This document shows, piece by piece, positions 1 to 8,118 of a DNA stretch of 64,000 bases. Under the pieces are notes generated by a model. That model was not told the DNA's origin. It worked only from the letters and a program-made list of their open reading frames with translations, and searched no databases. The translations under genes and the position numbers were made by a program. The stretch is from Armatimonadota bacterium (GTDB taxonomy: Bacteria; Armatimonadota; Fimbriimonadia; Fimbriimonadales; Fimbriimonadaceae): the NCBI GenBank assembly GCA_027451905.1, contig DAIDHV010000003.1, forward strand, positions 1-64,000, in the 5' to 3' direction. Position 1 is the first letter of the stretch. Each line of letters opens with the position of its first letter.

Positions 1-1
1 G

Positions 2-301
2 GTTGGGGGTCGCTCCTTAGCTTCGATCTGATATACTTTTACAGTCTAGCTAAGAAATTACACAAGCGTTGGGGGTCGCTCCTTAGCTTCGATCTGATAT
101 ACTTCCCAGCGGTGATTATAGCTTGGTTCTTGCGTTGGGGGTCGCTCCTTAGCTTCGATCTGATATACTATAATCACCGCAGGTATCTACAGTCTAGCGG
201 TTGGGGGTCGCTCCTTAGCTTCGATCTGATATACTAAGAGTTATTTCAATTAGTCACACCTGTTTGTTGGGGGTCGCTCCTTAGCTTCGATCTGATATAC
301 T
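2..301 (+). CRISPR. CRISPR array, type II-C, five 36-bp repeats and four 30-bp spacers
   Basis: Five identical 36-bp repeats lie at 2-37, 68-103, 134-169, 200-235 and 266-301, separated by four spacers of exactly 30 bp. The window begins one base before a repeat, so the array very probably continues to the left. The repeat starts GTTGGGGGTC and ends TGATATACT. That end reads as an extended -10 promoter element (TG-n-TATACT), the arrangement known from Neisseria type II-C repeats, where each repeat drives its own crRNA. This and the tracrRNA pairing place the crRNA on the plus strand (spacer followed by the GTTGGGGG end), opposite to the cas genes. The repeats show no drift, which suggests an array that is still maintained. 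Confidence 0.98.
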
Positions 302-328
302 ATCTTGCCGCTGAAATGAGGCAAGATA
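301..328. other. Hairpin at the cas2-proximal end of the array
   Basis: A perfect 9-bp inverted repeat (TATCTTGCC / GGCAAGATA) with a 10-base loop directly abuts the last repeat; its first base is the final T of that repeat. No T-run follows, so it is not a standard terminator. It could shape the 3' end of the array transcript, protect the cas2 mRNA end on the other strand, or mark the array boundary. Function is unknown. Confidence 0.5.
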
Positions 329-352
329 GGTTCAAAATTAAGGCTCTTAGGA

Positions 353-682
353 TTAAAAAAACGCCAGTTGCTGGGGCTGATTCTCGGGAAAATCCCTGAT
401 TTTTCCATTGAACACGAGCATGCGCTCGAACTGTTTGTCGGTAAAGAGAAGAATTCTCACCTGCCCTTCAACCGGCAGGGCTCCTTCGACGCGGCGGCGA
501 TGAACCTGAGCATTTTCATCGGTAGGGCATGGTCTAGCGTAGACGCTGTATTGAAGCTGCAAGAAACCGTTCTCTAATAATGACTTTCTAAAGACGGTGT
601 ACCGCTTCCGGGCCCGCTTTGTATCGGTCGGAAGATCGAACATAACCATCACCCACATTGCCTTGAAACCTCCAAACGTCAT
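353..682 (-). CDS. cas2: CRISPR-associated endonuclease Cas2
   Basis: Cas2 is the structural partner of Cas1 in the spacer-integration complex. The core reads MWVMVMFDLP, with the conserved Asp after the first beta strand (about residue 16), then a ferredoxin-like fold ending in NQPQQLAFF. I chose the ATG at 682 because it overlaps the cas1 stop codon (ATGA), giving 109 aa, the normal size. A longer reading to 811 would overlap cas1 by 130 bases and add a non-Cas2-like tail; an ATG at 658 is the other candidate. It is the last gene of the cas9-cas1-cas2 unit, next to the array. Confidence 0.93.
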   Translation of the reverse strand: MTFGGFKAMWVMVMFDLPTDTKRARKRYTVFRKSLLENGFLQLQYSVYARPCPTDENAQVHRRRVEGALPVEGQVRILLFTDKQFERMLVFNGKIRDFPENQPQQLAFF

Positions 683-1587
683 TTCCTTGTTGGAAACGTG
701 AGCCTTCGCCCTCCCTCGCAAAGGGCCCTTCGCCAATTGGCAGCATAGTAATGAAGCCCGGTCATAAACGGATAAGTTTCCTTGCCAAACTGAACATCCT
801 CGTGAATCCATGAGACGAGTTGCCTTTTGATCGGTGGACCAAATTCAGGTTGGAGGGGATGGGCTTCCCTTGCAGCAGCCAAGACGGCAAGGTCAACGAT
901 GGGGCGTAAGGGCTCCATGGCATCATCGGCAAGGGTAAACGCATCATACTGGTTATGGTGATTCACACCGAAAGCAGGATGAAGCCCTGCGCCAACAAGG
1001 GCCCTGGCGACGGCAGCGCGAAGGACCGCGTAGCCATAGTTTAAGAGCCGATTTGTACCAGGGCAGTCACGGTCTCGAATAAAGTCTTCGCCGAATAGGG
1101 CGGTGAAGTAGATCGCGGCTCCAACTGCCTCTCTATTGTCAGGGTCGCCGCTCTTGACCTCGCTGGCGAGTTCCAATAGTTTTGATACCGTTTTCTTTGA
1201 AGGGCGGTCATTTTTGACAGCGGCAAGGGTGTGGGCTTGAGCCTTGAGCTTGGCGGCCACAGTTTGTTGCCAGCATTGCTTCTTGACAGGCATGGAAGCC
1301 TCAACTTGCTGGCGCATGATTTTTCCGGAAAGGGCGTTACCGCTAAATGGCAAGAGCATTGAGGCGGGCAAATGGCGGCCGTCTGTGATCAGTACGGCTA
1401 CGTTGTTGTCAGCGCAAGCGGCAAGAACTTCTTGAGACAAGGTGATTTGATGCCCATCCAGCAATAGGAAACCAAGATCCTCGATTGGCACACGCCCCGC
1501 AACCACACCACCTTGTTCAACAAGAAGGTGCCTTTTCTCTAGCCGGATGTGGCTTGGATGCGAGACGTCAACAACGCGGGCAATCAC
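679..1587 (-). CDS. cas1: CRISPR-associated endonuclease Cas1, type II
   Basis: Cas1 is the integrase of spacer acquisition. The 302-aa protein has the type II pattern: Glu153 in NREAVGAAIYF, a His cluster near 203-211 (GLHPAFGVNHHNQYDAF) and Glu225 in DDAMEPLRPIVD, matching the Glu-His-Glu metal site. It starts 49 bp downstream of the cas9 stop and overlaps cas2 by 4 bases, so the three genes are probably one transcript. No csn2 or cas4 is present, which defines subtype II-C. Confidence 0.97.
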   Translation of the reverse strand: MIARVVDVSHPSHIRLEKRHLLVEQGGVVAGRVPIEDLGFLLLDGHQITLSQEVLAACADNNVAVLITDGRHLPASMLLPFSGNALSGKIMRQQVEASMPVKKQCWQQTVAAKLKAQAHTLAAVKNDRPSKKTVSKLLELASEVKSGDPDNREAVGAAIYFTALFGEDFIRDRDCPGTNRLLNYGYAVLRAAVARALVGAGLHPAFGVNHHNQYDAFTLADDAMEPLRPIVDLAVLAAAREAHPLQPEFGPPIKRQLVSWIHEDVQFGKETYPFMTGLHYYAANWRRALCEGGRRLTFPTRK

Positions 1588-1635
1588 TTGCCTACATTGT
1601 TCAACAAAAAACTTCAGAATCCAATAGTATTTTCG

Positions 1636-4600
1636 CTAGTTTTCTTTAGCCCTTATAATCTGGCCCAAATATTTGTTGCTTACAATTCTCTGTCCGCCGT
1701 CGACCACCACGGTAGCGGCACCGCCGTGGGTGTCGTGCGCCAACCTGAGGCAAAGGTAGATGTTGGGTACTGTAGAAAACATTGCGACGCGATACGTCAC
1801 TAAATTGCCGCCAACCTCATACTCAACCATGTCATCTTTGTGGAGGGCAATTGCAAGCTTGTCTCTATTCGCTGCATCCTGGTAAATTGGTTCTCCGCGC
1901 CGACGCCTCTCGGTTGCCTCGTAATAGCTAATTGCCTCGGCCCATCTTTCCCCGTTCGCCTTTTCATAAATGGCAAGATGATGGTTACCGCCAGTTGCCC
2001 GCCAACCGATGACGTTGCCCTCGCGATTGCGGAACGGGGCATAACCAGGCCATGTCACGGATCCGCCTGAAGCCGCCTGCACCTTACCCCTCACACTTTC
2101 CGCACAAACTACGGTCTTGACAACCACCTGTTTGCCATTTGGCAAGTTATAGGTGAGCTTGCCATCTGGAAACGCTTTTTTGATATCGCCTGCTTGCTTG
2201 ATTGCCGCCTCGATCCGCCTTCGCAGTTCGGGGCTTCGTACTTGACCCAGCATCTTATCGGTAAGGTTTGAGATTGGCTTTCTAAAGGTTCGTTCCATCC
2301 TCTTCAAATCCAGCCCATAGACGGTTTCTTCAGTAAGGGCGCCGGTCACCTTGCGGTTTGGCTCATGGGACACCAGCATTCGGTCTACGGTTTGCTTGAC
2401 CTCATCTCGAAAACCAGCCCAAGGTGTTGGAATCGATAGGTCATGCTCACCCAGCGCGGCTCCTCCGACCTTCGCAGAAAGGCGGCTAAGCCTCGTCACA
2501 AATTTGAAGTCAGTAAGAGCAATGACGACTGCATCAATGGCATGGTGACGGTGATCATCTCGATTCTTTTCATCCAGCACCTCGCCCGTTTCTGGGTCCG
2601 GCTTTTGAAGCAATGTGTTTAGCCCCCATTTTTTGCGAATGACTGCGGTTGTACCCCCCTTCACCGGCTCGACTTCGCATCCAAGCAAAAGCAGGATCTC
2701 CTTGACGGAACGAGTCATGTAGGACGTATCGCTCAGGAGCCGGCCGGCTGCAAACTCCAGTTCAACTTTTGCATCGTTGGCGGCACGCCCTTTGCCTGGC
2801 ATTCCGTAGATAAATCGTTGCCGCTTGTTCCTTGGGAACGACTTGCAACTTTCAACCCAATCAATCATCTTTTGAAACTGCTCTTTGTTTGCCCCAAACG
2901 CCTGGTACGGAGTCTTGTTGCTCTTTTGGCGATTTGCGTCTGCGTAGCAAACCACTTTATTCTTCATCGAGTCATCAAGAGAAATCGACCAAGGAATGAT
3001 GTGGTCAATCTCGGTTTCAGCAGAAAAGAGTTGGGTTAGGCTAATTGGACGCAGCGTGTATGGGCAAACCTCGCCAGCCTCCTTCCAAAGTTGGTATTTC
3101 TGGATATCAACTCGATTATCTGGCCCCATACCCAAGCCTTTCAGCTTGTCTTGCGCCTCCTTGCGAGTCTTTTCTTGCAATCGTTGGGCTTTGGTGATTT
3201 CCTCTTTTGTGCTTTGGTTGTTGCGCATTTCGCGAGCAAGCTCCACACGAATCACGTCGGGAACTCCATGGTCTCGGATGATTTGATTCACGACCTTGCG
3301 TGTCTGAAAAACGCATTTGCTAACGGAAGGATTATTGATTTTGGGGATTTTTCGACCGCCCTTGCCGGGCCTGTCACCGGCTAGAGCTTCCCATGGGATC
3401 TTTGGCTGTCCTTCTGTTGTCTTTTGATCTCGTCTGAGGTATCCAGCCGATTCAACCGCTTCTGTGTAGCCCTTCCCCTGTTTCATAAATGGCAATATTT
3501 TCCGCATCGCAGCCGAGCTAAGAGACATTGTCTTGGTAGGCAAATCGAGGGTTGCAAGATGGTAAGCATCTTTTGCACTCAGACCGTAGTACTTTCTTAA
3601 GTGACCGAGTAGCGCGCCCGATTCTGAAATTGAAAACAGGTCCTCCATCAAATTATCAACCGTGAGAGTGCGCTTACTACCGTTGACGCCGCTCTGATAA
3701 ACAATCTCACCGCTTGAGAGCCGATCCCACAACCCGGGCACGGTTTTTTCGATAAGGCTTCGTGTTCTAGCTCCGTCCAGCCCTTTTGTCTTGGTGCGTT
3801 CTAGGTTAAAGCTGCACTTTGATGCCTCTTTCCCAAGCTCTTTGCGAATGGCTGCCCAAGTTAACTTCTCCTCTAAGAGGAGCTTTGAGGCAAGTCTTTC
3901 CTTCTCTTCTTGGGTTAGGGATCTCGTAACAGGTAGGTCTAGGTCAGCGAGTTCTTTGTCTGGAAAAAGGGTGTCGTTCTTCTTTCCTTTTTCGTCGTAT
4001 CGCCTGCCCTCGAGTTTCAAATTATTTAGATCTTGCCAAGTTCGAAATTCCTCGGCGATGGGATAGCCGACTCTTGCTCTTTTCCGATTTGGCTCAAACT
4101 GACACTCACCAACGAGGAATCTTTGCACTTTTAGCGGCCTTTGGAAGAAAATAGCCTTGTAGACCTCCGCCTTCAATTTATCACTGAGAACTTTGCTATG
4201 AAATCTGGTCTGGCTCTCCCACAGGAGTTCGAATTCTGCCTCGTACATGTCGCGGGCAGTTCTGGTGCCCCGAACCTTGGCCATTTGGCTCCAACCTCCA
4301 TCTTCAGTTCGGCTAGATACAACGGTGAACAAATACTCACCCAGTGTTCTCGCGTGAATTTCATCCATCTTCCTTCGCAGTTCCGAAATTGCCGCCAGCA
4401 CCACGCCTTCATCATCGGCGGAGTCTGCTGACTCCTTTTTGGATGCTTCTTCTACCTCATCCTCATCCGCTGACTGTCTGCTTGATGCCTTTTGGGCTTT
4501 CGCCTGAGCATCTTCATCAATGACTGCTCTTATTTCTGGATCTAAGTCAACAAATTCCGCCGGCCTACCGCTCCTTCTGCGTATCTCAAGGTCTAAGATT

Positions 4601-5094
4601 TTAATTCCCTTATTTGACTTAAATCCACGCCTTTTGCAGATATGAAATAGGCATCTGCCAAATTCGTGAAGGCTTAGCTCTTCATCAAGACCCTTGGCCC
4701 GAAGAAAGAGGGGATGCATAGCGTGATTGTGGAATAGGCTATCCCATTCAGGACCAGCTTTTGGCAGCATTTGGCTCTCACGCAGAATCTTAGCTAGGTG
4801 ATCAAGCCTCATACGGATGCGCTCGGTCCGGCGGCGAGTACCCCTCGCTTTACGGCGATCTGCATTTTTATAAGACTTCTTAGTTTCGGTGGACTCTTTG
4901 AGCTTAAATGGCGGCTGGTAAATTCGCACGCCAGCCCCAAGGACGTTGCCGGAATCTTGGCTTCCGTCATCGGCTTCTCCATACGTTTTTTCAATGAGTG
5001 CCCATCCAATGGAGGTGACTCCGAGGTCTAGTCCGAGAATTTTTTTTGTTTGGCCGCTTTCTTGTTTAAATAGAGTTGACATTTTTGGTGACAT
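1636..5094 (-). CDS. cas9: CRISPR-associated endonuclease Cas9, type II-C, 1152 aa
   Basis: RNA-guided DNA endonuclease. All catalytic elements are readable: RuvC-I GLDLGVTSIGWA with Asp23, an Arg-rich bridge helix at about 79-100 (RRKARGTRRRTERIRMR), RuvC-II VELAREM with Glu618, HNH EIDHIIPWS with His698 followed by NRQKSNKTP, and RuvC-III HHAIDAVVIAL with His850/851 and Asp854. It should therefore cut both strands. At 1152 aa it lies in the compact II-C range. A very acidic stretch (DEDEVEEASKKESADSADDE) interrupts the recognition lobe near residues 205-230. The ATG at 5094 gives MSPKMSTLF; a second ATG at 5082 (MSTLF) is possible. Neither has a Shine-Dalgarno, and candidate promoter elements lie so close that the mRNA may be leaderless or nearly so. 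Confidence 0.98.
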   Translation of the reverse strand: MSPKMSTLFKQESGQTKKILGLDLGVTSIGWALIEKTYGEADDGSQDSGNVLGAGVRIYQPPFKLKESTETKKSYKNADRRKARGTRRRTERIRMRLDHLAKILRESQMLPKAGPEWDSLFHNHAMHPLFLRAKGLDEELSLHEFGRCLFHICKRRGFKSNKGIKILDLEIRRRSGRPAEFVDLDPEIRAVIDEDAQAKAQKASSRQSADEDEVEEASKKESADSADDEGVVLAAISELRRKMDEIHARTLGEYLFTVVSSRTEDGGWSQMAKVRGTRTARDMYEAEFELLWESQTRFHSKVLSDKLKAEVYKAIFFQRPLKVQRFLVGECQFEPNRKRARVGYPIAEEFRTWQDLNNLKLEGRRYDEKGKKNDTLFPDKELADLDLPVTRSLTQEEKERLASKLLLEEKLTWAAIRKELGKEASKCSFNLERTKTKGLDGARTRSLIEKTVPGLWDRLSSGEIVYQSGVNGSKRTLTVDNLMEDLFSISESGALLGHLRKYYGLSAKDAYHLATLDLPTKTMSLSSAAMRKILPFMKQGKGYTEAVESAGYLRRDQKTTEGQPKIPWEALAGDRPGKGGRKIPKINNPSVSKCVFQTRKVVNQIIRDHGVPDVIRVELAREMRNNQSTKEEITKAQRLQEKTRKEAQDKLKGLGMGPDNRVDIQKYQLWKEAGEVCPYTLRPISLTQLFSAETEIDHIIPWSISLDDSMKNKVVCYADANRQKSNKTPYQAFGANKEQFQKMIDWVESCKSFPRNKRQRFIYGMPGKGRAANDAKVELEFAAGRLLSDTSYMTRSVKEILLLLGCEVEPVKGGTTAVIRKKWGLNTLLQKPDPETGEVLDEKNRDDHRHHAIDAVVIALTDFKFVTRLSRLSAKVGGAALGEHDLSIPTPWAGFRDEVKQTVDRMLVSHEPNRKVTGALTEETVYGLDLKRMERTFRKPISNLTDKMLGQVRSPELRRRIEAAIKQAGDIKKAFPDGKLTYNLPNGKQVVVKTVVCAESVRGKVQAASGGSVTWPGYAPFRNREGNVIGWRATGGNHHLAIYEKANGERWAEAISYYEATERRRRGEPIYQDAANRDKLAIALHKDDMVEYEVGGNLVTYRVAMFSTVPNIYLCLRLAHDTHGGAATVVVDGGQRIVSNKYLGQIIRAKEN

Positions 5095-5104
5095 TGTGTA
5101 TATT
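5076..5104 (+). promoter_or_regulatory. Consensus sigma-70-type promoter for the tracrRNA
   Basis: TTGACA at 5076-5081 and TATATT at 5099-5104 are separated by exactly 17 bp on the plus strand. Predicted initiation is near 5111, the first base of the anti-repeat. The -35 box lies inside the 5' end of cas9 (opposite strand), so tracrRNA and cas9 transcription are divergent and overlapping. Confidence 0.8.
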
Positions 5105-5109
5105 ATAAA

Positions 5110-5118
5110 TGTATATCA
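5110..5118 (-). promoter_or_regulatory. Extended -10 carried by the inverted anti-repeat, facing cas9
   Basis: On the minus strand the anti-repeat begins TGATATACA, almost identical to the TGATATACT at the end of every CRISPR repeat (TG-n-TATAC). Initiation would fall near 5103, giving cas9 a leader of about 9 bases. A second -10 candidate, TATAAT (complement of 5102-5107), would give a leaderless mRNA. Which one works is inference. Confidence 0.45.
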
Positions 5119-5238
5119 GATCGAAGCTTGGTAGCACCTTCAATATGGAGTACGCTCCGCAAGCTCCGTTCCCATGTGGAACAGAAAATAGAGGTCACGG
5201 TCTCGCACAAATTCCCTCCCTTTTGGGTGGGTTTTGTT
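5111..5238 (+). ncRNA. tracrRNA for the type II-C Cas9
   Basis: 5111-5144 is an anti-repeat to the array. The first 18 bases are the exact complement of the repeat end (GTATATCAGATCGAAGCT). After a short bulge region, ACCTTCAAT (5136-5144) pairs with the repeat start GTTGGGGGT using G-U wobbles, as expected for the lower stem next to the guide. Downstream come two small hairpins, GGAG-tacg-CTCC (5147-5158) and GTTCC/GGAAC (5168-5182), and an intrinsic terminator at 5214-5235. The predicted transcript is about 125-130 nt, transcribed away from cas9. Ends are predictions. Confidence 0.88.
5214..5235 (+). terminator. Intrinsic terminator of the tracrRNA
   Basis: CCCTCCC-tttt-GGGTGGG forms a seven-position stem with one T-T mismatch, followed by TTTTGTTGTTT. 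It lies about 70 bases after the anti-repeat on the plus strand. Confidence 0.7.
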
Positions 5239-5359
5239 GTTTATGAGGCCAGTTCGGACCATTTGTCGGTCCCGTTGGCAATTCCCACCTAATTCCCCAC
5301 CCTGCAGGTCACCCAGAGGATACGGGGTGCTGCGAGTCAAGACACCGGTGGCGGAAGAA

Positions 5360-5390
5360 AAGGGGTTTAGGACGTGGTTCTGAACCCCTT
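5360..5390 (-). terminator. Terminator of the metalloprotease gene
   Basis: AAGGGGTT and AACCCCTT form a perfect stem starting inside the stop codon of the minus-strand gene ending at 5389. On the minus strand it is followed by a T-rich run (CCCCTTTTCTT). Confidence 0.7.
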
Positions 5391-6345
5391 AACTATTGCT
5401 AGCGGGGATGGGGGTGCGGCGGATCCAGTCCAAGGCATTTTCAAACAGCAGACGCTCGGACACTCCATAAACACGACGGATGGCTCCATCGGTATGGCTT
5501 CGCATCAAAAGCTCGTCCTCTATGTTCGGTAAAAAAGACTCATCCCCCAGCGACAAAAGGAGCTGAGTTAGCTTCTTCTCTTTCTCTATAGCCACAAGAT
5601 AATGAACAATAAGATTGGCCTGAGCATAGCTATCCGAAATCTTACTCAGCATCTTCTCTTCCCGATTATCAATGCCAACCGATCCGTCTAGTTCAGCAGG
5701 GTCGAGCCATTTTGACTCACCGGACCTAAATCTGATCCTTGCCTGATGGCTTTGCATGCCTTCGGCATAAGTCGATAGCCCTTCGCTTAGCCAGTGGCTG
5801 ATACGGTTGTGACTGAGGCTTGCGCTCACATGGTGCATAAACTCATGGGTTGTCGTGCGGCTAAGCTCTTCAAAGTCTTGAACAAGATAAAATGGCAAGC
5901 AGATCTTGCCGTAAGGGCTCTTAGGTATGTAATAGCCCCAACGTGATGGCATCCATTCGGCGGCGTCGGCGGAAGAAAGGATGGTCACAAGGGCGGCCGG
6001 ATTCCAATCAAAATCAAACTTTTGGGCTACCACTTCACAGGCTTTTTTGATGACCTCACCAACCGGGGTGACCAACGTACCGACTTCCTTTGGTAACAGT
6101 TCCAAAGTTAGCCCTTGCATAAGCCCAATTTGAGTGCCTTCTTTTCTTACAAAAGCTTCGGCTTGAAGGTAATTGTCCCTTCCCTCGGCAATGTTGTCAT
6201 AGGCTTCCACAACTTTGTCTTGGAGATACATCTCTTGTGCTAGCCCCCTCATGATTTCGCTTGGTCGGTACTCCCAATACGATGCCGCTTCAGGAAGATT
6301 TTTGGCTATTGAACCAGTGATGTGAGGAAAGTTCTGACTATCCAT
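5389..6345 (-). CDS. Gluzincin-type zinc metalloprotease (peptidase MA-like)
   Basis: 318 aa with the zinc motif HEFMHH (His167, Glu168, His171) and a downstream Glu in WLSEGLSTYAEG (about residue 188), the HExxH...E arrangement of the peptidase MA clan. It has no evident signal peptide, and the region before the motif shows only a general alpha/beta pattern. The substrate is unknown. It is transcribed leftward and closed by the terminator at 5360-5390, so it is not part of the cas unit despite its position. The family call rests on the motif and spacing; a closer family name cannot be given. Confidence 0.75.
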   Translation of the reverse strand: MDSQNFPHITGSIAKNLPEAASYWEYRPSEIMRGLAQEMYLQDKVVEAYDNIAEGRDNYLQAEAFVRKEGTQIGLMQGLTLELLPKEVGTLVTPVGEVIKKACEVVAQKFDFDWNPAALVTILSSADAAEWMPSRWGYYIPKSPYGKICLPFYLVQDFEELSRTTTHEFMHHVSASLSHNRISHWLSEGLSTYAEGMQSHQARIRFRSGESKWLDPAELDGSVGIDNREEKMLSKISDSYAQANLIVHYLVAIEKEKKLTQLLLSLGDESFLPNIEDELLMRSHTDGAIRRVYGVSERLLFENALDWIRRTPIPASNS

Positions 6346-6433
6346 CTTTTGGCTGCTACTTGATCTTAGACGTACAGATTTGGCGTTCCTTCAGCACAAA
6401 CATGAAGAAAAAATAGATGCTAAACGAATACCT

Positions 6434-6814
6434 CTATCCGCTTGGTAACCGATGGCGCACCCATTCCAGATACCCACCCTGAACATTGGCAACTTTTTGA
6501 AAACCTTGGGACTGCAAGAATTGAGTTGCGATTCCGCTTCGATGCCCAGACCGGCAAATCACATAGATTTCATCTTCTGGGTTAAGTTCACTCACGCGCT
6601 GAGGCAGCTCATCCAACGGAATGCACTGGCAGCCCTCTGGCTTGCCTAGGTCGGTTTCCTCGGGGGTGCGTACGTCAATCAGAATGGCTCCATTTTTACA
6701 CCGGTCATGAGCGTGATGAACAAGAACTTCTTCGATGCGATTTTGAGGGCCCATCTTTTGATTATGAGAAAGTTTCATGGCTTTTAGTGTGCCGATCATC
6801 CTTTTCCAATTCAT
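6434..6814 (-). CDS. Rhodanese-domain sulfurtransferase
   Basis: A single rhodanese domain of 126 aa. The catalytic loop reads CRSGHRS with Cys87, preceded by ILIDVRTPEE and followed by the ending QGGYLEW typical of small single-domain rhodaneses. Such proteins carry sulfane sulfur as a persulfide. It lies 35 bp downstream of a cysteine desulfurase on the same strand, a plausible persulfide donor. The first 25 residues are basic and not clearly part of the fold. Confidence 0.88.
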   Translation of the reverse strand: MNWKRMIGTLKAMKLSHNQKMGPQNRIEEVLVHHAHDRCKNGAILIDVRTPEETDLGKPEGCQCIPLDELPQRVSELNPEDEIYVICRSGHRSGIATQFLQSQGFQKVANVQGGYLEWVRHRLPSG

Positions 6815-6849
6815 TTTTTGTCCCTACTCCTTTTTAATTTTACGTCTGG

Positions 6850-8118
6850 TCACCTTTTCCAAGGTGCCTTCTGCTTATTAGCAATAAATTCAGCCGCCAC
6901 TCGGTTCAAGGTCTCAGCCGCAGTCACCGCCTCAAAGTCGGTCGTGGTAGGGCCAAAAGAAAACCGCAAACCTTCTTTGCTTTCTTGGTGGTTATAGCCA
7001 CATGACTGCAAGACATGGCTTGGCTCTAACGAGCCCGACGAACAGGCAGCTCCGCTTCCGATAGAAATGCCCTCCTGATCCAGCCGGATTACCATCGTTT
7101 CGGAATCAACTCCAGGCACTCTCAGATGAACAATGGAGCCAAGGCGGATATCGGGGTCCGGTACTGTCATCTTAAGATTTGTCCGATCGAGGCTTTGAGT
7201 AAACACGTCAGCCGGCATCGAAGTCGAAGCTGCAGCCTTGTCGCCTTTACCGCTAGTCGGTATTAAGGTTCGCGCATTCAGATCAGAAGTGGCATTCCTA
7301 TCAGGGCTAGGATTCTCAGGACGAGGGTCCAATAATTCCCACCAAGTTTCCAAAGCCGCTGCCATCCCCGTAATTCCAATCACATTTTCGGTTCCTGCCC
7401 TCATTTCCCGCTCTTGCCCTCCTCCTGCCAGCACCGCGTCCAAATTTGTTCCTGCCTTCATGAACAAGGCCCCAACCCCCTTGGGTCCACCCCACTTATG
7501 AGCCGAAAACGATGCCAAGTCAACATCCAGCCTAGGCAGAGTCCACCTAGCACCAAGATAAGGATCGGTGGCGCAGACGGTTTGGGCGCAATCCGCAAAA
7601 ACAAGGGTCCGGTTCTTATGGGCAAGTTCCGCAATTTTATTGAGAGGCTGCCAGGTTCCGATCTCATTATTGGCGTGCATCACGGCTGCTAACAGAACCG
7701 TACCATCGAGATGCTGTTCAATCCAGTCTAAATCGGCCATTCCCTCTCGATTTACGGGAATGTATTCCACTGACAACCCTAGCCTTTGCAGCATCTTGGC
7801 CTGGGCAAGAACGCAATGGTGCTCAATTTGGGTCATCAAAACACGGGTCCTCGCCGCGTTTTTATTGGCCAAAGCGGCTCCAATGATGGCAAGCTGAGCC
7901 GCTTCGGTTGCGCCAGACGTAAAAACCAATTCTCCAAATTCGCAGCCTAATCTTTCCGACATCCCGGCTCTGGCGTTATCAAGCAGAGCCCTGGCTTGCC
8001 TGCCATCAAAGTGCTGACTGCTGGGATTTCCAACCAAATTCATAGCCGATTGCATGGCCAGTTTTGCGCTTTCCGCCAGAGGGGCGCTTGCCGCCCAATC
8101 CAGGTAGATCCTGGTCAC
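6850..8118 (-). CDS. Cysteine desulfurase (NifS/IscS class)
   Basis: PLP enzyme that removes sulfur from cysteine for iron-sulfur clusters and other thio-cofactors. The PLP lysine lies in SAHKWGG (Lys208) and the catalytic cysteine in GAACSSGS (Cys359); the N-terminal YLDWAASAP is typical of NifS/IscS. The start is GTG at 8118, overlapping the TGA of the upstream lipoprotein gene (GTGA). At 422 aa it is longer than the usual 390 or so, because of a hydrophilic, low-complexity insertion at about 263-315 between the PLP domain and the C-terminal domain. It is the likely sulfur source for the SUF operon at 15806-19183, which has no desulfurase of its own. Confidence 0.9.
   Translation of the reverse strand: MTRIYLDWAASAPLAESAKLAMQSAMNLVGNPSSQHFDGRQARALLDNARAGMSERLGCEFGELVFTSGATEAAQLAIIGAALANKNAARTRVLMTQIEHHCVLAQAKMLQRLGLSVEYIPVNREGMADLDWIEQHLDGTVLLAAVMHANNEIGTWQPLNKIAELAHKNRTLVFADCAQTVCATDPYLGARWTLPRLDVDLASFSAHKWGGPKGVGALFMKAGTNLDAVLAGGGQEREMRAGTENVIGITGMAAALETWWELLDPRPENPSPDRNATSDLNARTLIPTSGKGDKAAASTSMPADVFTQSLDRTNLKMTVPDPDIRLGSIVHLRVPGVDSETMVIRLDQEGISIGSGAACSSGSLEPSHVLQSCGYNHQESKEGLRFSFGPTTTDFEAVTAAETLNRVAAEFIANKQKAPWKR

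Noticed and set aside
5140-5340. Minus-strand 66-codon frame upstream of cas9
   Set aside because: It lies antisense to the tracrRNA and its terminator and has no protein-like character.
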